From Limnephilus marmoratus (Eukaryota > Arthropoda > Insecta > Trichoptera > Limnephilidae): DNA of 64,000 nt. Within the stretch, counting starts at the first letter, position 1, and the number at the start of each line of letters is the position of its first letter. Made by a program: the position numbers and the translations under genes. Positions 1 through 11,522 of the stretch are shown here, one piece after another. The stretch spans positions 34,480,676 through 34,544,675 of the forward strand of contig OU862915.1 of assembly GCA_917880885.1 (NCBI GenBank), written 5' to 3'. The notes beneath the pieces are model-generated. The model saw nothing but the letters and a program-made list of their open reading frames with translations, was not told the DNA's origin and made no database searches.

Positions 1-1185
1 CTCCATGAATATGTCAGGAGCATAGCATAAACAACAGAAAAAAATAATATCTATAATAATAATAAAAACATTCCCATATGTTATTTTAAACTTTGGAATT
101 GACAGGAAATTAGGCACATTGATTCTTAAACTTAGACGCAAATTTTACCAAGTTGACCTTCATAATGTTCTTCATTTTATCAGATTTGCATATAGAATCC
201 ATTGCTTCGACAAGGTGCTTGCAGGCTTTCATATCTTATATATATATATATATTATGCCACTTCAGTGTCCTAGACTCAGTCTCCTACAAAAAGAGATTT
301 TATCGTTAGAAAAGCACCACCATAATCGTACATGTTAAACATACAAGACAATGATAAATTTGAAGTATAAAATAAAGTGTACGAAAATATCGATTTTGTC
401 AAGGAGGTTGATAAATTATTATTATATATTAAGGTTGATAATTCAATTATAAATACATTATATTATCGTTAAACATGCTGGATATAATTAGGGAAATCAT
501 AATATCGAGTTGCGCCGTGAATTGCGTTGCCAACCAGTATTTGTTTGATTTCGGTTTCTCGAAGAGCGAAGAGTCTTACTAGTTTAGTTAATTGCTTCGG
601 TGGAAATTTTGATATTTTCAAGTATAAGTTTACTTAAATTTAAAAAGGAAATCAGAAGTAAATTTCATGACATTATTTCATAATCGCATCAAAATGTTTT
701 GTTAAATTGAAAACTTCTTTGCAAAATAAATCAGATAAATAAATAAACTTTATGCACTAAAACATTTTCAATATTTAAATTTATTTTTCTTTAACTTGTA
801 CCACTATTCCAGTATTGTACGGGTCTCGCAGAGCAATACTGTGTGTCGCGCTATATAGTAACTTCTCTATCATTTCCAATTACAGTGTGTACAAGTATTC
901 GATGATTTCCATGAGTGGATTATGAATATCATAATATTAATTGGACACAGTAGCGCACATCTGCTTCAGAGCCTACACTCATAAGCTTATCGCTGTTTAT
1001 AGAACTGGGTAAACAAAATCGAGCTTATAAATTTTCACGGTTAAAGATGTCGAATGTAACCATAAAAAGATCAACCCGCAAAAAAGAAAGCCTTTTTCCT
1101 ATAAATTATCAATAATTTTCAAATGTCTTATAAAATTTAAAATTTTAATAATATTTTGGTTTCACTGAGGTTTGAACCTTCCTAC
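1..1185. other. AT-rich intergenic DNA, no gene seen
   Basis: No coding region, RNA gene or recognisable repeat was found here. The only local structure is a short (TA)n run near 237-255. Short open frames such as 153-338 show no domain and look like chance. Confidence 0.6.
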
Positions 1186-1545
1186 CCAATGACCGGAATA
1201 AACTTGGGAGGAGGGTATGGGGACCGCTGCCCCGGGAACCATTTATTCGATAACCAATACCTCTGTCACCGGCCACCCCAAGTGGTTCGATACTTTGGTG
1301 ACTTCGGTTCGAGAGATAATGGTTGAGGGAGGCTTTTTGACGTTTGTTAACATCGCCTTGCATCACAGTTGGAGGAATGGATTACGTCCATCACTCCTGG
1401 AAACACTGACCTCCAGATTCCTACCCACCCCTCATAATTATTTATTTCCCAGAACTTCATCTTCTTCATTTCCTTAAAAAAACCCTACAGATGTTATAGG
1501 CCCTGAGTGCAATTATTTTCCTCAGGGTCTGCTGTGTGGATCTAT
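1186..1545 (+). repeat. R1 interspersed repeat, copy 1 (internally deleted)
   Basis: R1 is defined here by comparing copies within the window. This copy keeps the 5' block (CCGGGAACC then ATAACC near 1235-1256), the CCCCAAGTGG segment near 1274, the CACTCCTGGA segment near 1397, the pyrimidine-rich stretch and the 3' hairpin region with ATTATTTTCCTCAGGG near 1511. The middle block seen in copies at 40.6 and 42.9 kb is missing. It is not a gene; the frames crossing it in both directions are repeat-derived. Confidence 0.8.
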
Positions 1546-2096
1546 TGTTAGAAAAAGCCTTTTAACTACAAAATCATCAACTTTCAAATGTCTTATAAAA
1601 GTCAAGCGCCGTAATGTCATAGAATTTAAGAGAAATGTTTCAGAAAGAGAAATTCATTCCGGATGCCGATATCTACCGAGTTTCAGCTTGATCGGTTGTC
1701 GGAAAGTGAGTTAATTGTTACTTTCGAGATCCCACTTCATTCAAACATTCATTAAGTCAAGAAAACAGAAGTGAAATTCAAACAGACGTATTTAAAAAAA
1801 ATACTTCGTGGAGCTTTTTATTTCCACTTGATATGGAGAAATGGAGGGAGTTTTTAAAGGAAAATTAGTTACGAGGTTGCTTTGAAGAATTAAAATTACA
1901 TTCGAAAATGTTATGTGAAATGTGTATTTAGGATCTACTCAACCTCGCGTAATCTCATTTGCTTTATATATGTATGATTTTATTTCCCGGCTTTGCCCGA
2001 GATACAACAAAATATTATGTACTTGAAAACTTGGAAATTTAAAAGAATACTATAGCGACTTGTGTTATTGGTGATATTTCCAGACAATTAAAAAAA
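1546..2096. other. Unannotated AT-rich DNA
   Basis: No gene is seen. A short CCCGGCTTTGCCCGAG segment near 1987-2002 resembles the start of a dispersed repeat better seen at 23.3 and 23.8 kb, but is too short to classify. Confidence 0.4.
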
Positions 2097-2310
2097 TGTG
2101 TGCAGTTCACACGCGGTAGAAATGAAACCTCTAAAAAACTAAAGTAGGCAAGAGTGGGTAGGCTACGAACTACCGCACCGTAGTCTATCTCATTCTCTCA
2201 CAGGCTAAATCCTATAGATGTACGTGTTTGCCTCTTTTTAGTTTCGCTTTTTCGTTCCATTGGGTTTCAAATCACAACGGTATTAAAGAAGTTTTCACTT
2301 CAAAAATAAT
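2097..2310 (+). repeat. Dispersed repeat R6, copy 1
   Basis: This segment matches the reverse complement of about 41640-41860. Shared landmarks are GTGCAGTTCACACGCG, CTCATTCTCTCACA, GCTAAATCCTAT and TCAAATCACAACGGT in the same order. A second partial neighbour lies at about 41965-42125. No coding capacity or terminal structure is seen, so the class is unknown. Confidence 0.7.
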
Positions 2311-4105
2311 TTTTGATGACAAAATACGTGTTGAAATGACGTTACATTGGACCTAGAAAATACTGACGTACATAAATAATGTAATATCATTACTGTTAAG
2401 AATAGTGACATCTATGGGATGATTGCTGTAGAAAATCATTGATTTAATCTTGATCAGTTTATTAAGAGATAATGAATACTAGGGACATCTGGGTGAATTT
2501 TATTGAAGCACTCAGTAGGTGCCGATCGCCATTGTTGTTTGTTATCCCTATTTTCGTAAACCTGAAGACGGTATTTTATATTTTTTAGCAGTATAAAAAG
2601 GGTGTTATTCAAAATACTTCCTCTCTCGCATTGATCGATACCTAGGATACAGTCCCCTTATTGCCCAGTAGCGTGTGTCAATTATTTCAACTTTTGAATT
2701 CAGAAACGCCTGGGGTCTCAAAAGTTGCGTCTTGCAAAGAGCATGAGAACTGCATTTAAATTTATTTAAAAAAAAATGTTATTAGTCCGCTAAAATGCAT
2801 TGAAAATCAGAAAACAAACCTAAAACCATTTTTTTAAAATTTTTAATAATTTTTTTTTCAGTAATCTAACCTTATTATTAAAAAAATGCGTATAACTGAC
2901 AAAAATGAAAAAAAAAGTTCTTTATGAATACAAGTAAGTCAACAAGAATTCTGATTTTTTCCAGAAAAAGTGTTATTTTCCCCTTTTATTTTTTTAACCA
3001 ACACATCACATATGTATAAAAAAATATTTTTTTTTGGTTCTTAGTATTGCAGTTATGTAATGAAAAATAAGTTTGGTACAAAATATAAAATATGAACCCT
3101 TTGTTTTATTTTTTTTGAAACTTCCGGCCTTTTTTAGGGCTAATAGTGAACAATAATTTCATTTTTTTAACGTTTTCGAATGGCTACAGGTCATACGAAA
3201 CTTTTAAGACTCCGGGCGTTTAAATATAAGGCCATTTGTTTTCTCTCTATGGAGAGCGACCCACGCTATTGCCCAGGCGGGGTCCGGGCCAAAATTAGTT
3301 ATAAAAAGTTTTAATTTCATTTGCTGTAAATTCAAAGTGATTGTAAATAAAAACGACTCTATATTAAAAAGTGTTTTACAATAAAAAAAAGTCCACCACC
3401 GCCGATGAACTGAAGTTATTTGACAGTTACAATCATAATAATCCAAAAAATATTTTGAAAAAAAGTGCTTATTATTTTATAAATTTTCTAAAAACTATGT
3501 TAATTCATTTAGTATTTTTGTCTTGGAAAGAATTAAACATTTTTTCGAATAAACCTAACTTCAAACCTTTCGACTGGTTTGGATGTTACCCTTTCCCGAC
3601 TTCTGGGTAAAACTTCAACTTACTTCAAATACAAATGTGATTAAGGGCCGTCAAATTCAATGCTTGCTAGTGTAAAAGTAAGAGTAAAAGCAATTGCTGA
3701 AATTAAGTTTCACGAAAATGCGTTTTATCAAACAGTTTAAGCGTCCGGTTTAGGTCACTTTTAACTTTTACTTTCATTTACGAAACCTAGAGTTACTATT
3801 TACTCTGGAGTTACTCCGCCATTTTTACAATATGGTTGTTTGAGACGATCCTGAATTTTTGGCGCAATGTCAAATGTCGAAAGATCTCATAAAATTTGTG
3901 ACACATCACATTTGTGACACAATTCAAGAAGAGTTTACAAGCACTGGGAGATAAATTTTATATTTTTCCGTGTATTATCGTATAATTTAAAATAGATCGT
4001 TTCCTTTAAATACTCGCACATATATTTCTACAGGAACAAAGCTGTTACATCCTATGCGAAAACAAAATTAGCAGATGTTTTAACATAATTGTTGTGGTTT
4101 TCAAA
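2311..4105. other. AT-rich DNA without recognisable genes
   Basis: Contains many A/T homopolymer runs (2770-3120). Open frames at 3204-3446 and 3371-3610 are AT-driven and carry no domain. Nothing else could be supported. Confidence 0.5.
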
Positions 4106-4500
4106 TTATATTTTTATAAAAAACAAGCTGGTCCCGGCGTGCGTTGCTATGTCATTTAATAAAGAAATTGTTTCTCCCTCACTGTCCTTTTCCGTTCGTC
4201 CCGTTCCCCTTCCGCATCCCCTTCTTCTCCTGCGTCCTCTTCCCCTCTCGCGTTCCCACTCCATCACCTTCACCTTCCCTTTCCTTACTGCACTCCCTCC
4301 CTTCCCCCGTCCCGCGAACCCCCCTCCCGAGTTTCCCTCCCCCCTCACACGTCCCCTTCCCCTCCCGCGTTTCCCTTCCACCTTCCCCGCCTTCCCTCTT
4401 CTCTTTCCCGCTCCCTCGTCCCGCCAACCCTCCTGTCGCGTTCCATATATTCAATCCCAGAACATTCAGTTTTTAAACAGCCCGCGTGCCACCTTTTACA
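4106..4500 (+). repeat. Pyrimidine-rich dispersed repeat R3, copy 1
   Basis: Starts with AGCTGGTCCCGGCGTGCG then CATTTAATAAAGAAA, followed by about 250 bp almost purely of C and T, with CCCGCGAACCCCCCTCCCGAG, and ends with CATTCAGTTTTTAAACAGC and CGCGTGCCAC. A copy with the same order of landmarks lies at 25955-26265. Long open frames on both strands here result from the C/T bias and are not genes. Confidence 0.75.
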
Positions 4501-5466
4501 ATTTTTATTCAAATTTCCATTTTCCATGTATATTAAATTTGGTACCTAACATAGGTACCTATTTAAAACATCTAAAACTCTTGATTCGATTCAAACTATT
4601 AGAGGAGTACCTACTTTAAATAAATTTATCAACTTAAAGATTTTCAAAAATAGAATCCTGATTTAACAATCATTGTTTTGCAAAATGACATTCTCAAACA
4701 CGCGAACTGTCAAACGTGCGATAGTCGTTAGGTTTTCTGAAATTATCCAATTTTCTGCGCAATTTTCATAATTTTTATCTCCGTAAGAACCATCCTCGTA
4801 CTTCAAGGAATATTCTAAAAAAAAAATAAGCGAAATCAGTTCAGCTGCTCTCGAGATTTGCGCTTAGCAACACATTTAGCGATTCATTTTTATATAAAAG
4901 AATAAAGCAGTGCTTTCTTTCAAATAATTTCAAGGAACATTCTGCATTTTAGACTGGCCATACTAATAACTATTACTTTACCAAAAGTATACTTGAAACA
5001 GCGCGTGGCCCCTTTTAACATTCTGTCTCAACACAGGTATATCCTTGTGAGACAGGCATCGAAAAACTCAATGTAAATATACTTCATATAGATAAATAAA
5101 TAAAAAAAACAGCCTTATTACTTAACTGACGGTTAAAATTAGCAAACGAACTAATTTTATGTTAAAACAGGTAAACAAAATAGATGTAAAATCCATGCTT
5201 TTATTTCAAATAATTTTTTTTTGTATAATATTATAGGAACGTTTTCAACCATCAGACACAACTTAATTATTTACACTTTAAAGACAAAAATTTAATTTCT
5301 CCGGGGAATCAAAATGCACTTTCCAAGTAAGAGTTGCACCGACCTCTGTCTAGACTTAGATCAATGGGAAGCAACAAAAACAAAGTCATAACACCCTTTT
5401 AAGGCACACAGTCTGCCAGTAAGCCGTCAAAGCTTTATCACGATAATACTTCAAGCTCCCCGAAAT
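4501..5466. other. Unannotated AT-rich DNA
   Basis: No coding or structural feature is recognised. A GACAGG motif recurs near 5034-5054. Confidence 0.4.
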
Positions 5467-5468
5467 TA

Positions 5469-6842
5469 CAGGGTGGTGCAAAATTTATCATCCAATTTTG
5501 TTTTTGAATAACTTTTTTACTAAATAAAAAAAAATGATTCTGAGTAATAGAAATCTTTATTTGGACTTTTCAAATTTTTTCTGTTAAGTTAAAAAGATGA
5601 TATCCATCAAGTGGCTGCCGCCAGTGTTGATACACATTTGTGCCCGTTTTATCGCATTTTCCATGACTTTCCCGCAAGATTTCCGGTGATAACAGTTCCG
5701 CATTCCTATCGAATATTCTTCAACCCCTGGGAGGCCAAGGGGACACCGGTGTCTCGGTGGACCCTATGAAATTTAAAAAAAAAAACTTTTATATGCGATT
5801 TTGACCCTTATGTATAAAGAAACTGTATGACCACAAGGTCAAAATCGCTTGCACCAATATCTCTATAGGTAGGGTAAAAAAATTCATTCATGTGGCAACT
5901 CTAGAATTTTTGTAATTAATTTATCTGTGACTTCAGACCGCTGTCAAAACCGAAAAGTCGTGAGTTTTAGCATTTTTGTTCCTTTTTCAAATGCATGTAA
6001 AGGTATTTATTTATTATCAATCACCTTTGAAATGTGTTTTTTCACGTAGGATGTCCATTCAGGTTTATGTAAAAATAACAATATCAGTTCATTTTCATAT
6101 TCACACGGATATTTAAGCAAAATTCGGGAAGCCAAATTTTTGCGCCTTCTTCTTGGCTTCCAAGGGGGCTGCGATTGTCTGAGGCTTATTGGCATAAACC
6201 CGCGACTTCAAATAGCCCCAAAGAAAAAAGTCTGGGTTGGTTAAATCGGGCGATCTTGCTGGCCATACCAAATCGTCAAAGCGAGAGATTACGCGACCAG
6301 GAAATGCTTCCTTCACAATATCCATTGTGGCTCGTGCTATGTGCGTGGTTTCACCGTCTTGTTGAAACCACATGTTCAGCAAGCCCCGCTCGTCCAATTC
6401 TGGAAGTAAGAAGTCGTTTATCGTGGTCCTGTAGCGTTCGCCAGTAACAGTGACCGTAATGCCAATGGTGTCCTCAAAAAATACGGCCCAATCACTCCTC
6501 CCGCGTTAACGCCACACCACACAGTGACTTTGAGAGGACGTAATGACTTTTTGTGCATCGCACGCGGATTTTCAGTGCCCCAGAAATGAATATTTTACTT
6601 ATTTGCGTAACCGTTTAAGTGGAAATGCGCCTCGTCGCTCATGATGATGACACAAAATCGCTAAAAGCGTTAAAGCTTAAATCGAGACAATTATTCCACG
6701 CTCTTGCAGAGTATAGCGCTCCATTGCTTGTCTGTTTGTATTCTGCAGCTGTCTAGTTCACAAATGTCAAATATGATTGACGTACGACGCCATTTGCAAA
6801 AATAACATCTTTCGATAGGGTGATTAATTTTGGGCCACCTAG
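5469..6842 (-). mobile_element. Degraded Tc1/mariner-superfamily transposon
   Basis: The element is bounded by imperfect inverted repeats of about 25 bp: left CAGGGTGGTGCAAAATTTAT from 5469, and right, read in reverse, CTAGGTGGCCCAAAATTAAT from 6842. Both ends abut TA (5467-5468 and 6843-6844), the usual Tc1/mariner target duplication. The 1374-bp length is normal for the superfamily, but the transposase inside is truncated and broken. A segment of about 400 bp between roughly 5740 and 6140 does not fit the transposase frame and carries its own short inverted repeat (GCGATTTTGACC / GGTCAAAATCGC). Confidence 0.85.
5597..6660 (-). pseudogene. Mariner-like transposase pseudogene
   Basis: Read on the minus strand, three pieces of a DDE transposase are visible. 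First is MSDEAHFHLNGYANK near 6610-6645, with the first catalytic Asp region, followed by a stop where a codon such as Gln is expected. Next, 6113-6450 carries WFQQDG with the second Asp, then VWPARSPDLTNPDFFLWGYL with the third; about 41 residues separate the second and third Asp. Last is a C-terminal tail ENAIKRAQMCINTGG near 5600-5690. The N-terminal DNA-binding part is absent, since only about 200 bp remain upstream. Stops and frame changes make it non-functional. The host family is known to move DNA by cut-and-paste in the nucleus. Confidence 0.85.
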
Positions 6843-6844
6843 TA

Positions 6845-7384
6845 TAATTATTATTAATTATAATTTCTTAAATCGACTAATAATACCGTTAACAATAAAT
6901 TGGTATGGATAACAAATGAAGTTTTTTAAATGTCTTTTTTTCGTATGCGCTGGTATATACAGCTTATGGACAAGTTTTATCCTTAATGCATTTGAATGAA
7001 CACGATATGTTTTATTTTTTCGCTATTCGGCGGTATATTCTCTCTGCACACATGCTCAATCCGAACATTTAGTTATATTTTGTGTAAGTAGGTGTACCGT
7101 ATTTCCCTAAACCGATTGATTGCATATTGTATATACGACGTATGGCTGGGGATCAACCGTCGCGGATTTTTTTTTATTTTTAATGCTCAAAAACAAAGGG
7201 CGTTACTAAATTAAAATTAATAACATTATTTATTATCCAAATTTTCATTAACAACCTTAGCGTAGTGTGAATGGTTGCTTATCGATTGTGTAAAATTTAA
7301 AACACGTTTATTAGTAAGGTGGTTAAAGTGTTCAAGATAAGTCACGTTATATATCAGTAGCAAACCGGAACGCGGGATTTAAGT
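6845..7384. other. Unannotated AT-rich DNA
   Basis: No coding region or recognised repeat was found. Confidence 0.4.
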
Positions 7385-7765
7385 ATTTGAGAAACAGGAA
7401 AATAATTCCACTCAAGGCCTGTTTCATCTTTGAAGATGCTGTGTAGGGTTTTTTTAGGAAATGAAGAAGAGGAAGTTCTGAAAAGAAAAATAAAATGAAG
7501 GGTGGTGAGGAATCTGGGAACGAGGAATCGAGGGACGGTTATATGAATCCATCCCACCCACTGCGGTGCAAGGCGATGTTCCGAGGGAGTCCTGCTGGAG
7601 ACATCAAAATGTCTCCCCAGAATCTCTCGACCTGGCTCCCCACCCAGAAGGTCCCAAGGGCCGCCAAGATCCGGACAAATCTTACCCCATGGTCTCGGGC
7701 ACCCCCTAAGACACTAAACGTAACGAACCGTTTGGGGAGACCTATGGCAGAAGTTTTGGTACTGT
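7385..7765 (-). repeat. R1 interspersed repeat, copy 2
   Basis: Reverse orientation. The palindromic tail remnant (GGAAAATAATTCCACTCAAGG, then GATGCTGTGTAGGG) comes first, then the purine-rich complement of the C/T tract, TGCGGTGCAAGGCGATG near 7562, CAAATCTTACCCCATGG near 7677, and CGTTTGGGGAGACCTATGGC near 7731. The 5' CCGGGAACC block is missing. Confidence 0.8.
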
Positions 7766-8794
7766 AATAAAAGATTTATTTAATAAATAATGAGAAAACA
7801 GAGGAGAAAAATAATACGTTGAAATATATTACTAATTTTAGTTAGGGTTCAGAATATTTTAGGAAGTTTCCGAAAAGTTATTTACCCGAACCAAAATTAA
7901 ACAAGCCAACCTTACTAATGTAACAAAAATATTGTTCATCAAAATAATAAACATCTATTTCACTAAGCGTAAAGCAGGAAGCAAAACCTGATAAATAAGT
8001 CAACTCATATGAAATTCATAAGCCGAGTGCATTCGTTATGTCTTTACGAGAGTATAAATATTTTGTTGCCGGAGTATTTTGTTCCGGCCATTTTGAAATC
8101 GTTATGAAAACAAAATGGTGACTGGGCGCGAAAATACGTAATTTTACTTTTGGTACATTGGTCCCCGGGGCAACTTTTCGCTGTAATTTTTGAGACGTGT
8201 AGGGACGTTGATTCGATGTACACTAGATGTGCTATTCTTTGGTAATTTAGATATTGAAGCAAATGTGTTGGATAGAAAATGTTTTTACATTTTGTTGAAC
8301 TGTAAAAGAAAGATAAAGTGATAAATAATCTGACAATATGTTTTTTCCCCTTATAACCACTATAATAAGTCGAAAATGTTGCTCGTTAAATGATGCACTT
8401 AATTAGCAAAGGATTGTACCAGAGACATTTGGGCAGGAACCCTACGCTTTGGACCACTCGAACAACTATTCGATTGATATCTTTTGATTATTTTCGTTCC
8501 AGGGTCAAAGATTCCCATGAGAAAAATAATCCGAATTCTAAATTATTGGTTGAGATGAAAGAAAATTAAATTAGTTTTTCTTAATTGTAAATAGGTACTG
8601 CACAAGAATTTTTTAAAAGAAAGACAAACATTCCCGGGTTACGAATCACCTAACAATATTTGAAAATCTCCTACTCCACAGTAAACAGAAAATGTTGCTT
8701 GTGTCGTGATGGAGGACATAGCCTGCCCAAACGGGATGTCCACTCAACCACCGACTGGTCAAATAATTAAATTAGGTATTTTAAATGTGAAAAC
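7766..8794. other. Unannotated AT-rich DNA
   Basis: No gene or repeat identified. The open frame 8044-8262 on the minus strand has no recognisable domain. Confidence 0.4.
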
Positions 8795-9385
8795 TGCACA
8801 AGAGTTCCAACTGCTCCCAACTGCCTGGAGCCAGTGAGACTATGGCAACCCCAATTGGGGTAAGTTGTGAGGCTGAGGATAATGGGGAGGGGAAGGATGG
8901 AGGGGGAAGAAGAGAGAAGATGGAAGGAGGGGAAGTACCTAGCTATTCAGATCTGGTTACCAAACACGGCTAAAGCCATTTCAAGAAAACTTTTAAATCC
9001 GAATGGTGGTCTTACACCAGAGCAGTGGTTTTTAACCTGTGTTCGATCGAACCCCAGGGGTTCGGTGAGTCAGTCTCAGGGGTTCGGCGGAACAAGGCAC
9101 CGTCCGAAAAAAAAATTACGAAGAATATTGTCACTATTCCATATCCCATCCGGCCTCATTCTGTCTCATTGCCCCCCCCCCCCCCCCGTTGTGGTAAATA
9201 TAGTCGTAACAATAGCTTATCCGATCCCATTACACCCCCCCCCCCCCTTGTAATAATTCACCGCCACTGATGACACGCTTTCCAATTAAGATGGGTTTGG
9301 TGAATGCATATGAAACTGTACCTCCAAAAAGGTTTTTGAATGACTGCACCAGCGATACTGGGTGTATCTTCCACTTGCCACATAG
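8795..9385 (-). repeat. S1 SINE copy split by a hAT insertion
   Basis: Minus-strand S1 body: complement of the CTCTTGTGCGG end and GGGAGCAGTTGG near 8805-8825, CCCCAATTGGGG near 8850, the purine-rich complement of the C/T block, CAGATCTGGTTACCAAACAC near 8948, and GGTGGTCTTACACCAG ending at 9020. It resumes at 9347 with CACCAGCGATACTGGGTGTATCTTCCAC. The tRNA-like head is not present. Confidence 0.75.
9023..9346. mobile_element. Non-autonomous hAT-like element inside an S1 SINE
   Basis: The left end is CAGTGGTTTTTAACCTGTGT, a typical hAT-type terminus, followed by GAACCCCAGGGGTTCGG. The right end read inward is CAGTCATTCAAAAACC. The flanks are CACCAGAG (9015-9022) and CACCAGCG (9347-9354), an 8-bp duplication with one mismatch, as expected for hAT transposons, and it falls within an S1 copy. 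Two long C runs lie at about 9173-9187 and 9235-9247. A CCGCCACTG motif at 9261-9269 may be a second hAT end nested inside. No transposase is present. Confidence 0.65.
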
Positions 9386-9439
9386 GTACCTTATATTATT
9401 TATAATTAAAAATATTGTAAAATATCATAAATCCAACAA

Positions 9440-9525
9440 ATAAATTCTACTTTCGCACTCAGGGTTTAGAACCCACGATCATCGGATTGTCAGTCAAGAG
9501 CCTTATCTATCGACCATGGAGGCTG
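9440..9525 (-). repeat. tRNA-derived SINE head
   Basis: On the minus strand, CCATGGTCGATAGATAAGGC resembles a polymerase III A box and GTGGGTTCTAAACCC a B box, separated by CTTGACTGACAATCCGATG. The stems do not form a full cloverleaf, so this is a SINE promoter head, not a tRNA gene. A related unit lies at 54461-54545. It is followed on the minus strand by AT-rich sequence. Confidence 0.6.
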
Positions 9526-10440
9526 CTTTGTTGACAGAATTGATTATTTGGTTCATGCGAACCCTCATTTTCCCCTTCTTTTGTAACTAAACTTAATTTA
9601 TTTTTTATCGAAACTAAGAACATTAAATTTCCATTGGAAAATTTTGGTATAGACTGCACTGGATGGTTTACCAGAAATAAAGTATTTTTAATAATAATTA
9701 TAATTTTTTAGTAATTTTAAGTTTAATTTTAAAAAAAAACTTCTTTTTGTTCTTGCCTTTACATACGAGTAATTTATATTGTACACATTTATGTGTTTTT
9801 TTAATGACAAAATTATTCTGCTGATAGCTCTGTTGTAACGTGTCCCTCTGTCTCATAAACGACGCATGTAACAGAAAGAAAGATTACTACGAAGCTCTCA
9901 GTGATAGAACGAGAGTGAGCTAAGCACCACCTTAATGAAGAAGATGTCAAAATTTGACTCGTAAAACCCAACCTACTATATCCTGTACCAGTTTGTCCAG
10001 TCCATAATCTTTCATACACCGGGGACCGGGTAGACATTTTGCATACATTATAATTTTATTTGCTTTTTATAGGCGGGAAAGCGCGTTGAGAGGAACCACC
10101 TTGATTTTTTACGGCGTAGGCAATCAAACAAAATGCTGCAGTTTGCTTTCATTATGGGGTTGATTTTTTAATTTGATATAATACCTTTTTCTGACTGTCA
10201 AGGAAATGGATTTCTACTTTGAAATTAGTTTGACTTTTTTCTCATCTCTTTTCTTCTGATTTCTTAAACGTCACAGTGTTCCTAGTAATAGAGCCGGGGG
10301 AATGATGGTATCCACTATTTAGAAAATATTATGAACTGAAAAAAGTCGAAAGGGAGAGGAGACGAGATAGAAGAGAAACATGGAAATGGGAAAGTGCCGA
10401 CTTCTTAGATTTAGTTAGTATTAACATATTTTTTTTAATT
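9526..10440. other. Unannotated DNA
   Basis: AT-rich up to about 9800, then moderately GC-containing around 9830-10100 with a short minus-strand open frame (9813-10037) that matches no family I recognise. Confidence 0.4.
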
Positions 10441-10444
10441 CTTT

Positions 10445-10560
10445 AGCTCCACATTCTAGGCCTCGAAGAGAATTATTTCCTCAAGGCTTGTCATCTTAGG
10501 GGATGCTGTGTGGAGGGTCTTTTTACGGAAAGGAATGAGAGGAAGTTCTAGTTGTTGAGT
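10445..10560 (-). repeat. R1 repeat, 3' terminal fragment (copy 3)
   Basis: Only the 3' hairpin section is present, reversed: AGCTCCACATTCTAGGCC, CAAGGCTTGTCATCTTAGG, GGATGCTGTGTGGAGGG, and the start of the purine tract with AGGAAGTTCTAG. Confidence 0.7.
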
Positions 10561-11084
10561 TTTGTGTTGTCCTATGTCTAATATTTAAACTCATTCAGCA
10601 TTTCACATTTCATCATTTTTCCTAACTTCCAAGTGTAGACTCTTTTACCCTGACTTCAACGTCTGTGTCACCTTTATTTTAAATATTTCTATGTAATTTT
10701 GTCTACGTTCTCTTTTATCTGTAATCGTTCTATCAGCTTTCTTCTCTCGTTTATAATAATCTCGAATTCATTTCTCGCAACGCATTCTTCATTTTAGGGC
10801 CACAGAGCTCAGAACTAGAATCAAATCTTTATAAAATTGCTATTCATCTGAATAATTAAAGATTTTTCAACAATATCCAGTACAAACATAAGTGTTTTTA
10901 CTTAACAAAAGTCAAAAACCTCAAATCACCATCTCATTATCTCTGCACGCGCATTCCTTGGCTTGGAAAACGAAGAATTCATCAGCTGTTCAATTTACAA
11001 CTGACGGCAGACTATCTGGAGACCAGATCAAGGGACCGTCCACTGGTAAGGAAAAAGGTACGAGTAAGGATTCTGAGGGTAAGT
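10561..11084. other. Unannotated DNA
   Basis: No gene recognised. The open frame 10892-11098 has no domain and runs into an R1 fragment. Confidence 0.35.
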
Positions 11085-11235
11085 GTGTTCAGGAGTGACT
11101 GACAATGAAGCCATCACTCCAGCCGCGGTTTAAAGTGATGGGTCAAGAGAGTCCGGATAGAGAGGTCAAGACATCCCTCAACCAGTCTCTCTCGATCCAG
11201 CCAGTCGTGTAGTAGGTGGTCAAATGCATCCTCCT
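11085..11235 (-). repeat. R1 repeat, internal fragment (copy 4)
   Basis: Complement of the R1 middle: CAGGAGTGACTGACAATGAA, TGATGGGTCAAGAGAGTCCGG near 11138, GTCAAGACATCCCTCAACC near 11165, then CAGCCAGTCGTGTAGTAGG. Both ends are missing. Confidence 0.6.
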
Positions 11236-11244
11236 ATGAGACCT

Positions 11245-11335
11245 GGACATACCCATGAAACCAGTTGTTTGGCGCTCCTTCCTCTATGCCTACCCATGCG
11301 CTGAAATGGCGTAATGGTTCGTTAGTTAGTTGTTG
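11245..11335 (+). pseudogene. RTE-like LINE, extreme ORF end fragment
   Basis: The frame reads VVWRSFLYAYPCAEMA then a stop, followed by TGGTTCGTTAGTTAGTTG. The same ending (VVWRSVLSACPCGETT, stop, TGGTTAGTTAGTTAG) closes the larger RTE-like LINE at 56150-56255, so this is a 5'-truncated copy of that family. Only about 30 codons are left. Confidence 0.6.
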
Positions 11336-11522
11336 TTATCCGTTTTGGTAGTTAATAGAACTTTAAAAATAATGGATTTTCAATTCATCAGTCGAAACCA
11401 AATAAAAAACGGAAACTGGAGAGAATCACTCTATGGATATCCCAAAGGCGTGATAATGAACGTCTTGATATTTTTCGCCTTCATTAAATGTTATTATAAG
11501 GTGTTTAGCCAATATATATTAT

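Noticed and set aside
4089..4619. Overlapping Pro/Ser-rich and Arg/Gly/Glu-rich frames on both strands
   Set aside because: They coincide with a C/T-only tract of repeat R3; the same happens at 25990-26280 and 40091-40395. Stops are rare there because of composition.
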